Positions 10,350 to 21,779 of a stretch of DNA of 64,000 nucleotides are shown piece by piece. The notes beneath the pieces are model-generated. The model was given only the letters and a program-made list of their open reading frames with translations, did no database searches and had not been told where the DNA came from. Each line of letters opens with the position of its first letter. Position 1 is the first letter of the stretch. The translations under genes were made by a program, and so were the position numbers. Source of the stretch: Bombardia bombarda (taxonomy: Eukaryota; Ascomycota; Sordariomycetes; Sordariales; Lasiosphaeriaceae); contig JAULSR010000001.1 in the NCBI GenBank assembly GCA_030512295.1, positions 3,309,001-3,373,000 on the forward strand, written 5' to 3'.

Positions 10350-12890
10350 TTACATGTCATCTAGGTGGTCTTGAAGCTCTGTCTCCAAGAACAAATCCTG
10401 CCCGTTTACCGGGGTGAAGCTGAACTTTTCTCCAGGAAGGTCCTCATCAGGAGTTCGGATGCCTATTCCGCTGTCATCATGACTGGCCTGCTGGTTGCCA
10501 GTGGACGGTGCTGACGGGAACCGCGCTCGATCCGGTTGTGACTCCGACATGCGAGACATGTTGAAGTCATCACTGGCACTGCTGTACCGCGACCCCCTTG
10601 ATTGCTCAGCTCTCTGCTTGTCGTCTGTCGTTTGGGCACGCTGAAAGTGCTCTGGGCCGCCTTCTGCTTCATGAAACCACCTTGCTCAGCTAGGAACTGG
10701 ATCATCTCGTCGATCCAGCATTTTGTCACCCACCACGAGCCGAAGCTTTTCCCCTGCCCGATCGTGAGATCCCTCATTACCGCCGTGCTCAGCCGTTGGA
10801 CACACCACACGATATCTGTATGCGAGGCGTATGGAAAACGGCTCGGCAGCGACTGTAGGAAGGCCACCCAGAAATCTAGCACATTGGATGCACTGGAATC
10901 TTCCGGGTTGCCTTGCGGTTGCCGTCCGTTGCGGAGCGCAAGCTCGCCCTGAAGCGTCATGCATTCAATATCCCACGGGACGTTGACAGGACCTAACAAA
11001 TCTCGCATCTCATTCAAGAGGAGATTCACAACGTCGTCCATGCCCCGAGAGGGAATGCTCTCTGAAACCTTACGTATGTTGATCATGGAGATCCACTCCA
11101 TGTACATCAGGTCGCGATTGGCCGGATTCGACAGCATGTTTGCGGCCGCATGCGCCGTAAGGTTGACCCGAAGAGCTCTGTCAAGAAGACCAGCGAAAAT
11201 AGTGGCTGGCGACTCTTTGGCTCGAATGACGTGGAGTGGCTGTCCTTGGAACGATTCTCGAATGTGGGGGACAAGCTTTTCCGATATGCTCCGCAAAGTG
11301 TCGAGAACAGGCTTGGGTACTACTTGTAGAGTGAGGCTCGCGACAATGCGCATCATGCGCTGGTACAGGATGAAGTCGCATTCTTCAATCCAGGGTGCCA
11401 CAGCAGCATTGCTAAATAGCTTCTGAACAGGCATGGTGAGAGTGCCTTGAAAAGATGTGTACAGGTGGAAGAAAGTCTTCTCCTTGCAGAAACGAATACA
11501 CTCGACTAAAGATGTGCCATGCGATCGGTAAAGAGCTGCAAGAGATTTGGCGGCATCTGGGTCGGTGCCGCTCGGGAGGAATGGCTCAATCTTGGGTAGG
11601 AGCAACGGGTCAGACTGCTGGAACGATTCGCCTGTCTCTGTCGCAAAACATAGCTTTTGTTCCGTCTTGCTCAAAGTCGTATGTAGTTGGTCAACGTTAA
11701 CGACCTGCGGTTGATTGTACAGACTGTGACTGTACTGATGAGATCGTGATTTCGTCTCTGGTTGCTGTCCCACATCCGGAGTAGGAAAGATGGCTCGTTC
11801 AGGTCGGTGTGACGTCGAGCTGTTTGGTAAGGTACTGGTTCGGATTAGTCTAATTCTTTTCAAGGCCGTACGAGGAATTGTTTCCTTACTTGAAATTCTG
11901 CGAGAAGCTCGCACCTTCCCCAAGCGGTACTTGGGTCTGGCTTGACTCTTCGGACTCCGGTTGCTCTTCCGTCAGGGTGAAGTTGACGTAATGGTATTTA
12001 GATTCGCCTCTGACCCCCAGCCGTCGCGTCTTCAGGCCTGGGAAAAGTACGCGCACCAGCTTGCCGAAGCTGGCGGGATTGAGGACCGTTATTCTCTCTG
12101 TCGCGCACTTCGATGCATAGTTCGCGTACACTCTGCCTCGGGGTACGGATCCCTTTCCCCTGGAGCAAACCGAGTTTATCCTATAAATCCAAGTTAATAA
12201 CTATGTCCCTCAGCAGCTTTGATGACATTGGCACACGTACCAAAGCATAGCAAAAACCTGTCGCGTCCTTTCCGAGTTCGGCCCACGCTCATTCCCGTGC
12301 AGCTCCTCGGCGATTTCCTGCAGATTGCGGTGCTTGTTGGTGTTAAACAGCTGCCGCATCTCCATCTCGTTATTCGCGCTCGACCGGGACCCCGGCTTTG
12401 CGTGCGCCGGCATGCCGGCAAACGAGTCTCCGTCATCCATTCCCTCGCGATCGAGCATCTGGCTGTCGTCGGCGAAGCTATGGCCGGCAAAAGAGTCGGC
12501 AGATACGGATTGGCGGCTCATGCTCTGACTCGGATGGTGGAAGGAGACACTCTGCATTGAGGCATTCACGGGCACGTCCATAGCGAACTCGCGACTGGCC
12601 TGTAGCTGCGAAGCAAGAAGGATGTCTTCGGCTGTCATCTGGGGCGGACCAGGCGCAAGCTCTCTGTGCTGGCTATGCTGGCTGTGCTGGCTGTGCTGGC
12701 TGTGGTCGGCTGGAATCCATTGCTGATGCTGATGCTGATGCTGATGCTGATGCTGGTGGTGCTGCTGCTGGGAGTGCGAGTAAACGTCTGCGGTGTCGGC
12801 GAAAGAGTGATCTAGGTTGGGCTGGGTGGTGGCGCTGTGCATGGATGCTGTCGAGCCGCGCGACCGAGGGCGCTTCCTCGCCTTGGCCAT
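10350..12890 (-). CDS. RFX-family winged-helix transcription factor (one unresolved frame change)
   Basis: Exon 1 (12241-12890) starts at MAKARKRPRSRG. Exon 2 is 11890-12180 and exon 3 starts at 11834. The RFX DNA-binding domain spans the first intron, roughly residues 185-290: it ends exon 1 (RTRQVFAMLW) and continues in exon 2 with SVPRGRVYANYASKC and LNPASFGKLVRVLFPG. It is followed by the RLGVRGESKYHY wing, the hallmark of RFX proteins such as fungal Sak1/Crt1-type regulators. The N-terminus is rich in Gln-His and His-Ser-Gln repeats. The C-terminal half contains the conserved RFX effector/dimerisation region. The frame then changes near 10593-10680, after which a good 3' reading frame (DDFNMSRMSES) runs to the stop at 10350. 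The change is either a 71-nt intron (10610-10680, weak acceptor) or a missing base in the run of five C at 10593-10597. Confidence 0.85.
12660..12775. repeat. coding low-complexity repeats in the RFX gene
   Basis: Two trinucleotide-based arrays lie inside exon 1: repeats of the codons for His-Ser-Gln near 12660-12705, and repeats of Gln-His near 12720-12775. They encode a flexible stretch and are likely to vary in length. Confidence 0.8.
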
Positions 12891-14283
12891 GGCCAATGGA
12901 TCTAAGGAGAGAATAAGCATTCTGAAGACTTGTTGGACAAAGAAGGAAAGGATGGAAACAGCCAAGCGCAAGCTGGGGAAGAAAGTCGGGGTCGCGGCGG
13001 TGGGGACGCTGGCTTACCGTGGGTTAAGTCCATGGGCGCCGCTTTTAACGACAAATAATGCTATCAAAACAACAGGAAACGAGGCCCGAGCCGGCGATTG
13101 CGACCGTGGAGACGGCCACACAAACTCAGATGCGAAAGAATATGGACAAAAGGTTTGCAGAATAAGAGTAGGGTGTTGCTAGCAGTGCCACGCGGTGCAT
13201 GCGCGGTGGAGGGATTCGCGGTCTCGTCTTCCCATCAGTGGGCTCAATTGGCATTTTGCACGGGAGGAGGAAGGAAGAAAGAAATCAACAAACATGGAAA
13301 GCGCTACCCGGGGAACTACGCTCCAACCTCCTTGCGGTCCAGTCACTGCAGCGCAGCTCCCCGCACGCACCACTTCGCCAAGCCTAGCCCCACCCTGCCA
13401 ACAATTCACATCCATTGGCTCGCTTCACCCAACACAACATCCCTCTGGTCCCTCTGGAAACAAACTAAAAGCTCTCATTATTGTTAAAGAATCCTGTCAT
13501 GTTTCTAGGACTGCTGACGGCCCGGGTGCCTCGTGCCTAAACTGTCTTCTGAACCATTGACTGCGCGCACACACTCGAGGGCATCTAGGCGCAACGGCGT
13601 CACGCTTGGAATTATAGTTTTTCATCGTGCGGCTCGCAGCGGTGCGCTTAACCGTCCACATCTGTGAACGCTCATGGCGCGCATAGTCCGTCCTGCCTTG
13701 GGCAGCCCCAGTGTTGACACCAACTCCTTTTGCGGTTAATCCTGCTAGAGGTACGGATACCGGTTCTGATACAGAGTAGTAAGCCGGTGAGATTGACACG
13801 CCATGCACCCAAATTATGCAGACGTGAATGCTCTGTATCTGACTCGTGGCAGCCCCTCCATTCACATCGGATCTGACGTGACGCGTCATGGGGTGCAGCC
13901 ACCCGACGTACACCAGTTCCTGTGAAGTTATCAGATCCCCAACTCGACCTTCAAGTTGGCTCTTAAAAGTGGCAGCTGACTACTACAACGCATGGATGAG
14001 AACAGACGAAAGCATGCGAAATGGCCCAGCGTACCTGCGTCACAATGAAGCCTTAATAAGCTCTTTCTGTCTGAGAGTGACACACACTGTGGGCTTGTTT
14101 ACTTGTGACTTCTGACTTCTTGTCCTTACCAGCGCTTTCCACAGCAACCAAAGGGTGTTGGGCCCGCATTCAAAAGCATTGTGATTTAGCAACTGCCTCA
14201 GCGACTAAAACCAAAAAGAAGCTAAATGGAAATCTTATTGCTAGAAGAACACCATTCAAAATAACAACGATGGCAAAATGATA
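12891..14283. other. intergenic region upstream of the RFX gene
   Basis: Holds the RFX promoter and leader. A pyrimidine-rich splice-acceptor-like site (ctctccttag) just upstream of the RFX start suggests a 5' UTR intron. No other gene is supported. Confidence 0.45.
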
Positions 14284-14357
14284 TGATTCGACCCGGGCTT
14301 GAACCGGAGACCTTCAGTGTGTTAGACTGACGTGATAACCAACTACACCATCGAACC
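14284..14357 (-). tRNA. tRNA-Val(AAC)
   Basis: 74 nt, no intron. The acceptor stem GGTTCGA pairs with TCGAATC, with one G-T pair. The D arm is GGTGTAGTTGGTTATCAC, the anticodon stem TCAGT/ACTGA closes the loop CTAACAC with anticodon AAC, and the T arm carries the normal GGTTCAAGCC. The discriminator base is A; CCA is not encoded. A short T run for polymerase III termination follows a few bases downstream. Confidence 0.95.
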
Positions 14358-15148
14358 TTGTTGCGTCGCTATTTTGTTATAGTATACATTGCGGCTAGAA
14401 AGTTCTGTCAGGATAGCTCGCCAGCTTTCTGAATCCGGCAGTGCTCACGATCAGCAGTCACGAAGCCTTTGAAGTCAGGCTTCCTTACTTTATTTCAACT
14501 TGTCAATCATGTAACGTCTCTCGGTCGCCAAGGCCATACCTGCCAGATACCAACTGCTTCGAGATTTCCTGATTGCTGGTTTCGTGCCCCACTCTCGAGC
14601 CACTGTGCCGTCGGCTCCCAGCGTCCAAGCTACCAAGTCAGCTGACTAGCCCTTGCTTGGTGTGGCGTCGTCATAATCCTGGTGCCAGGGCTAGCTTGTG
14701 AACGGATCCCCCTTTCCGCACACGTATCAATCGTCATCGGCTGCACCTGTCCGTCCACCTCACCCGATACATCCTTATAACTCGACTCTTTGGCCCCCCG
14801 AATCATTCCGCATCTTGCATCACAGAACCGCATTCCCCATATCGCATTTTATCGCTGTTGCTTTTTACAACCACGTCTCAAGTAAGCCTCCTATTGTCTG
14901 ATTTGGTACAATTTGCATCGCATCGCCAGGGTCTCCCATCATTTGCTTTATGCCCCATAATCCATAGACTCCAGCCACCCTGTTCCCCGCCCAGCTGTCC
15001 GTCTTGCCGTCCTCGTGTTCAAAGTTTAGACAGGAGCTCCATATTGCTCCTGCCCTTTCCACCTTGCACCCGACATTTGCGGCCAGCTTTCCATTCTAAC
15101 CACTCTTAAACCAGATCTACACTTCTGCTTAATCAACCCGGCGCAAAA
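14358..15148. other. intergenic region
   Basis: Upstream flank of the tRNA gene and the promoter and pyrimidine-rich 5' leader of the Yop1 gene. No gene seen. Confidence 0.5.
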
Positions 15149-15911
15149 ATGGCTTCTACCCAGGATCGTGTTCAGCACTACATCGGACAGCTCGATAAGG
15201 AGGTACGTTTTGATTGCTGAACTAGTCTTCATCCCTCGCGCGACTTCACGTGTAGCTGACTTCTATTGCCTCTCTTTAGCTGTCCAAGTACCCCGTCCTG
15301 AACAACCTCGAGAAGACCACCTCTGTCCCCAAGGCTTACGGCGTCATCGGCCTCGTCTCGCTGTACTTCTCCCTGATTGTCTTCAACCTTGGCGGTCAGC
15401 TCTTGACAAACCTTGCCGGCTTTGTGCTTCCGGGATACTGGTCGCTCGCTGCGCTCTTTACCGCCAACAAGACAGATGATACCCAGTGGTTGACAGTGAG
15501 TCCAACCACTATTGCTTCTACCGGCGGACGATAGAGTTGCTAATAGGCCGTCTAGTACTGGGTGGTGTTTGCCTTCTTCACGTAAGTATCTGAATTTCCG
15601 CTGCTCCTTCCCCTACCGAGCTATCGCTAACCATACACAGTGTCCTTGAGAGCCTTGTCAGCGTCGTCTACTGGTTCCCCTTCTACTTCACTTTCAAGTT
15701 TGTCTTTCTTCTGTGGCTCTCTCTGCCCGCTTTCCAGTAAGTTACACCCCACACCAACCACGGCCGGAAGGCAGACACTGACCCGATTCCCAGGGGTGCC
15801 GAGATCATTTTCCGCTCTTTCCTGGCTCCCACTCTCGGCCGCTACTTCCACAGCTCTGGCACCACTGCCAGCGGCCTGCGCGCCAAGGCCGATGGTCTCC
15901 ACAAGGATTAA
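15149..15911 (+). CDS. YOP1: Yop1/REEP5-family ER membrane-shaping protein
   Basis: Five exons (15149-15202, 15280-15495, 15556-15581, 15641-15736, 15794-15911) encode 169 aa, close to the usual 170-180 of Yop1. All introns have GT-AG ends and the phases agree. The sequence begins MASTQDRVQHYIGQLDKEL and carries the TB2/DP1/HVA22 domain with two long hairpin membrane segments and the LPAFQGAE block. Yop1 works with reticulons to curve and stabilise tubular ER. The third exon is only 26 nt long. Confidence 0.95.
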
Positions 15912-17109
15912 GCAGTTCACAAGAGCAACTGGGCCTCTCCGATGCAAGATGCAAAGCGCGTGGCTTTGAATGAGGCTCGTTGACAGTGAGATTGCGCACA
16001 CTGATTTATATGCTCCTGTTCCCTTTTGACGTTGGATATGATACACGACACCACCACGCCAATCAACGGCAGACAGGGAACGTTGGGACAATGTGTCAGA
16101 TATGAATAGATTCTGTTATTCTGGAGGATCAGGCGGGGTATGGGTGAGATGGGAGATGCGAGCTCCTTCTGGGGCCGGCTGGCATCATGACAATAGAAGG
16201 CTGCTTTTGGATTGAGCTTTCGTGTATTTACCTGCGGACTGTCATTGTAGATGTGCTCAAACGGGGTGTGATAGTGAGCAGGTTTGAGCAACGGGTCGCA
16301 AATATCACAATGCTGCAATGTTATTCTTTCATTCTGCGGTTTCTTGGGAACAGGGTGCTCCTTGATTTCAGTCTCCAACTAGCCGGGAATCCGTAGCGAT
16401 TGATGGCTTTCCCTCAGCTCCCATCTGCCTGGCCACAGAGACGGGATATCATGTTGAAGATGCACGATCGTTTTTACTGTTTGCCTTGTACAGAATGGAA
16501 CACAGGACATGACATTTGGTTCTACCTTAGCTGATCTCTGCCAGATTTAGCTAAAGACCTGAGCTGCTAGCTGAGGTCCCTAAGGCAGCTTGGAGAAACC
16601 TAAAACGTAATGCCCCACATAACACAAATACAGGGGCAAGAGGGGGCCCGGACCACCGGCCACAATGCACCTTGCTGACCACTGGCAGTGCGGTGACATC
16701 CATGGGTGCTCCATGGCTCGAAGACGGCACTTCAGCTTGTATGAAACCCTGGAGGAATCAGCAATCGCCTATTTTACGGCTGTTTATTCTTACAATTCAA
16801 TTCGAACCTTGACGATAGCTAGAGCGCTTTCTGCTACTACAAAATTGTTATAATATTATGGCAAGCCAGCTAGCAATTCTGGCCAAACTTTCATAGGTGC
16901 CCCAGCTGCAACCAAACACCGGAAACGCGAACAACGACGAGAGGGGCAGAGGGGCAGGGGCAGGGACTCTCCATGATTGCGACGACAACTTTTTTATACT
17001 CCCGGCACGCGCGAAAGATACTCGAGCCGCGACGTCATTCGACCCGCGACGTCACCTTCGTTGAACTATTTACGAGACAGCGACAGCCCCTCGAGGGTGT
17101 GTCATCGCC
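15912..17109. other. intergenic region between yop1 and mid1
   Basis: 3' UTR of yop1 and promoter of mid1. No supported gene on either strand. Confidence 0.5.
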
Positions 17110-19125
17110 ATGAAGCTCAGTCCGCTACAATCGCGGCTGGCGGCGTCCTTCGTCGCCTCCTGTCTGCTCGTTGCGCTTTACTTCGCCCTATTCTCCCCGA
17201 ATGTTGCTCTCGCAGCAGAGCTGAAGCGGCCATCTCCAATAATACTGGACGATGCCGACCTTTCCTTAGAGCTGTCCACCGGGGAATCGGTTGATTCGGC
17301 ATACGAACCCGACTTTCCGGCCTTCGATAGGAGCATTATTGGGCGGGCAATCGCAGAGGCCTCGTCCCTGACGAACAATGAGGCCACGCCCATGAATGTT
17401 GTCGCGGGTACGACACAATACTTTATGTTTTCCATTTCCGGATCCTCGAGTCGGGAAACGAGGCAAGGCTCGCTGGAGCTAAGAGACGAACACTATGCGA
17501 TGGGAGAGCGAGACGCTGGCGCTGGCGCCGACGCCGATGCTGACCTTGCCGAACGGGACTCTGATGGTCTGGGGTCAGACGGTTCGGAGAAGATTGAAAA
17601 GCGGCAGGCGTCTCGAAAGGTTTACATATCGGCGAATACGTGCCTACAACCGCAGCCCAAAGATCCCTCGAAAACAGCTGCTGCGCCTCCTCAACTCACT
17701 CTGTTTCTGTCAACAAGTTCTTCAAATCAGAATCCCGGCCCTGGCCAGGACGCCAAATCTCAGTCCTCGGTTGCGTTCACAGAAGGGGCGGTCATGTACA
17801 ACGTCACCACCGCCAGTAGCGATGTATACATAGGCGTGTTTGCGCCGAATATCTCGAGCAGCTTCACTGGCATATACAATTTCGAGATCGCCCCCTCCAC
17901 CGAGGGGTATTTCCATACCTTCAACGTCGACAAGGACGCGGACCTCATCTGGGTCGATAGCGACGCCCAAGGCGCCCTGATGATCACACACAACTTGACA
18001 CAGAGCCCTGATCCTACTGTACAGGCGCAAATCATGGGCACCGAGCCTTATGTTATGTTTGCTCAGAACGACAATGACGGATCCATCAACGGCGTCAGGT
18101 ACTCGTATTGCGGCTTACAAAACTACGCCCAGATCGCTGCTGCTAAGAATGGGGAGCGTTTCAAGGTCCTGTCGGGCATGACGAAGAGAGGACAACCAAA
18201 CCTCCCGAAGCAGCAGTTCTTCTTTAGTGGGCTCAATGCGAGCTCAAATTATACGGCCATTCTGGCTCAGAATGGTAAAAACGGAAACTTGTCGCTCAGT
18301 GGGAACAACGTTGTCGGTGGTGGTGGGCATGTTTTCAAGGCAACCAATTTCACGACCAAGTCAAGTAAGCCTCGATTATACCCCTATCCCGTACAAGTCA
18401 CTTCAAACTAACAATTAACAGACCACGGTAACTGCGCCATCGTACTGAACCTCGACTTCTGCGACCAAGTCGCCTACTCCGTCCCCAGCAACCCAAACTA
18501 CGGAAACTCCACCGTGCTCGCCAAGTTCTACGACGGCTACGCCTCGTCCGTCTACGCCAACTTCCAGAAAGCCCTCGCCCAGGTCCAGTGCGAGGCGCCC
18601 ACGACGCAGCGCTACTCGCTCACGCGCAACTGCACCAACTGCGAGGCCGCTTACAAGGAGTGGCTCTGCTCCGTCACGATCCCCCGCTGCGAGGACTTTT
18701 CCGTCCCGGCCGACTACCTCCACTCGCGCGCCATGAGCCAGCCGTTCCCCAACGGCGAAGTGCTCGACCAGGACACGCTCCGCCAGCTCAACTTCCAGAA
18801 CACGACGGCCTTCAACTCGAGCCGCAACCCGCTGATCGACTCGGTCGTCAAGCCGGGGCCGTACAAGGAGGTGTTGCCTTGTGATGATTTGTGCTATAAT
18901 CTGGTGCAGAGCTGTCCGGCGTCGTTGGGGTTTAGCTGTCCACGGCCGGGGGATGTGGGGTATAAGGATAGTTATTATCCGCGGCCGAAGGCGACGAGTG
19001 GGGATATCACCTGTAATTATCAGGGGTCGGCGCATATTGTTTCGGGGACGACGATGGTGGTGGTTAAGCCGTGGGTGGTGTTGGGTGGGAGTGTGATGGG
19101 GTTGATGATGGTGTTGGTGTTGTAG
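17110..19125 (+). CDS. mid1: Mid1-like stretch-activated calcium channel subunit
   Basis: Exons 17110-18364 and 18422-19125 give 652 aa. An N-terminal signal peptide (about residues 8-36) leads into a secreted region with many N-glycosylation sites. The second exon holds the Cys-rich half (NCAIVLNLDFC, NCTNCEAAYKEWLCSV, IPRCEDFS, CDDLCYNLVQSCP) characteristic of Mid1. The C-terminus is a hydrophobic tail (after SGTTMVVVKPW) that may anchor the protein or be a GPI signal. Mid1 pairs with the Cch1 pore at the plasma membrane for calcium entry during mating, stress and hyphal growth. No Cch1 gene is in this window. Confidence 0.92.
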
Positions 19126-19649
19126 TAGAGGTGGGTGAGTGCAGTGGTAGAAGGTTATGATTTATGGGCAGAACGGATGGGTATGGTTTGGCGTTGTGGT
19201 CGGCTGGCTGACTTGTTTATATAGTTGGGGTGGGAGTTCTTTCTCTATAGTTCGGCTCGGCTCTGGTTTGTGTAGATAATACAGGAAGTAGAAAGGTTAG
19301 AGCGTTATTGCTTGTTGATACAGCTTGGAAGAAACACTTTTTTTTCGGGTGATCCATATAGCGGCGATGAGATTGGACTGACTGGATGGGTTCATATGTA
19401 GTATATGGATATGGTATTACTATTAGAGAAGTGGTTGGTTCTAGCTCGTTTAGGGAATGTCTGTCGCGTCGGGTATGGAGCAGACAGGCGAGTACTAATG
19501 AGTGAGAGGAGGTGTGGTTGAGCGAATCTGGTGTAAGTTTATCATGACAGTTTGAATTCGCAGGTTCATAATTGTACAAGTTTCTATTTTACATGATTGG
19601 TGAGGCCCGATATTTTCTAGGCTGTTTCCGCTTTTACAAACCCCAGATA
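19126..19649. other. convergent intergenic region
   Basis: 3' flanks of mid1 (+) and of the small mitochondrial gene (-). No gene seen. Confidence 0.5.
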
Positions 19650-20134
19650 TCATAGCTTTTTCACGGTATCGACGCCGGCACTGGTGGCATCTTCCTGCAA
19701 GACCTTGACTTGTGCCTCAAGCTTTGATATTTCAGCTGTGATGTGATGCATAAGTTTCTTGACGTGTAGGCACATAGATTGCGATTGCATAAGCCGAAAA
19801 GAATCACACACACTTACTTACCCTGACGCTCCGCCTTGATCTCGTCCTGCTCCAGCTTCGTCCAGCCCCAGAAGACCAGCTGGTAGGTGAACATTGCTAG
19901 GAGGAGGCATTTGGCCACGGGCCGCCCAAAGGTTTTGTAAAATTCGCCCTGTGATACACACGTTCCATGAGAATTGTATGAGGGTGTGGGGTGGGTGTGA
20001 GTGAAGCTTACAGAAGGCGACGGCTGTTTCTGCTCTGATGTATAGCGCCTCACTTGTTGTTGATATGCTGCCGGCCTTTGGAGGGAAAGAAGACCCCTCC
20101 TCAGTGGGCGCAACGCAGCAGCCCGTGGAACCAT
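19650..20134 (-). CDS. small mitochondrial single-pass membrane protein
   Basis: Three exons (20012-20134, 19822-19948, 19650-19735) give 111 aa. The N-terminus is Arg/Ala-rich without acids (MVPRAAALRPLRRGL), a typical mitochondrial presequence ending near RRYTS. One membrane segment follows (about residues 52-70, AKCLLLAMFTYQLVFWGW). The C-terminus is a predicted coiled coil (EIKAERQAEISKLEAQVKVL). This layout resembles the yeast Ina17 assembly factor of ATP synthase, but I do not recognise the family firmly. The two introns are short and in phase. Confidence 0.72.
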
Positions 20135-20909
20135 TTTTGATTATCCTTTACTTGACACTTGGACGTTCAATTTCCGGTGTGAAATTGGGGCCAATATGAG
20201 ATGTCTCCCAGCTCGCGCCAACCAAGACCGGCAAGTTTGGTGATCGGTTTTCGACTGGGTATTTGTTCGAAAGTGGAGTTGGGTCTCTGAGGTTACTTGA
20301 GTCGTCTGCTTGTCACTCCCCAGATCCTTCTTGGGTTTGTGTTCCTTTGATGTAAAGTTTGTAAACTGCAGGTTGTTTTTAGTGTCCTGGTACACGGGTC
20401 TTCCCTTGCGGCTTGCGGGCGTGAGAAGCCAAGGGCCGTCGATCCACGTCCCCGGAAGTAACCTGCCAGATGCTGATTGGACAATCATGGCCCCATCTTG
20501 CGAACAGGCGGCACCCCTGTGCATGAACTAACCGCATGAGGGAACTTTGTGCAAGGGGTCGCAATGGCGGCGGCGGCGGGCGGGGCCCACTGCAGCTTAG
20601 GTAGTTACCGATCAACGACAGATGGCCAGAACTGCTGCGACCGCGTAGCTCCGTCTCAAGCTGGCTGCTGGCTTGCAATCTGTCCCGAATCTCGTAACAA
20701 GCCCGATAGCTTTCCCTCCGAACACGTCAAGACATACATCTGCTCTTTCATATTACAACAACTACGAACGATTAAGAAGATAGCTGGAAGCTTTGCACAC
20801 ATTTACTACATTCCTCTGGCCTCGTGCTAAAACGGAATACCTACCCTGTTCTCTTTGAACAATCCATCCCCCCTCCCGAGCTTGTCATCGCAGAATACCA
20901 CACAGCACA
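20135..20909. other. divergent promoter region
   Basis: Lies between the starts of the mitochondrial protein (-) and the Ysy6-like gene (+). No gene seen. Confidence 0.5.
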
Positions 20910-21310
20910 ATGGTATGTCTTCCAACAAGTCCCGCCACCTGATGCTTGCGTGATGCACAAGCACAAGCACGAACAATACATGCCTGGAAGCTTGTCCCTT
21001 CCCGAACTTTGTCGAAACGGCAGTTATTAATGTTATAACCCTCCCAGGCGCAAACACCGCAGCAACGACGGGCGAACCTCAAGTTCGCCAAGGAGCAGGA
21101 GGCCCGGCGCGGCAAGTCGGAGGACCAGATCAAGAAGAAGGCAGAGAAGGCACAGAAGTCTCCCATCTCTCCCATTTGGCTCGGTATGAGAACAGAAACC
21201 CATGCCCCTTTGTGTTGCCAGGTTGGCTGACTCTTCTACTAGGTATCCTTGGATTCATCGTCTTTGGTGGTCTCGTCTTCGAAGTCCTCTCTCGCTTCTT
21301 CCTTAACTAA
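20910..21310 (+). CDS. YSY6: RAMP4/SERP1/Ysy6-type ER stress protein
   Basis: Exons 20910-20912, 21048-21183 and 21243-21310 give 68 aa, matching the 65-70 aa of the family. The first exon is only the ATG. Exon 2 encodes AQTPQQRRANLKFAKEQEARRG followed by a Lys-rich segment and the PISPIWLG motif. Exon 3 gives the C-terminal membrane anchor (ILGFIVFGGLVFEVLSRFFLN). RAMP4 proteins are tail-anchored at the ER beside the Sec61 translocon and stabilise new membrane proteins under stress. The true start is inferred: it gives the family N-terminus with correct phase and a gtatgt donor. Confidence 0.9.
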
Positions 21311-21779
21311 TGAACGGACCATACACATCGACGACACAGAAGGAGTTAGCTGCACGGAACGATTCCACATACAAAGTCAATCAGCCACAGAGAGAAATGG
21401 AGCGGAGGATACAGACGGTATCCCATTACTTTTCGAGCCGCGGTGTTCGGGACATTTAAGTCTATATTTAAAAGGGAGAAAGGCAAAATCGGGCTGGGGA
21501 TTGTCAGGACCGACAGCGATTTCGCGAAGCCTCGCCCCTATTTAAGGGGCCGCAACGCGTGTATTACCATATTGCAATGATGTTTGACGGGGGGGTTGAA
21601 AGACGGATGTTCATTTTCTGTTGTTTTGCTCCCGTAGTCTAGCCAGCTGTCGAAAAGATAAAGCTAGCAGACTGCTAAATAGTTTGGAGGAAGGTTTCTG
21701 CCAAGGTGTATATGCGGCACTGTCTAGAGAGAAAAAGAAAGACAAATAAATACAATAAATATTATTACAAATGTTCCGA
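21311..21779. other. convergent 3' flank
   Basis: 3' UTRs of the Ysy6-like gene (+) and the SMAP-domain gene (-). No gene seen. Confidence 0.5.
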
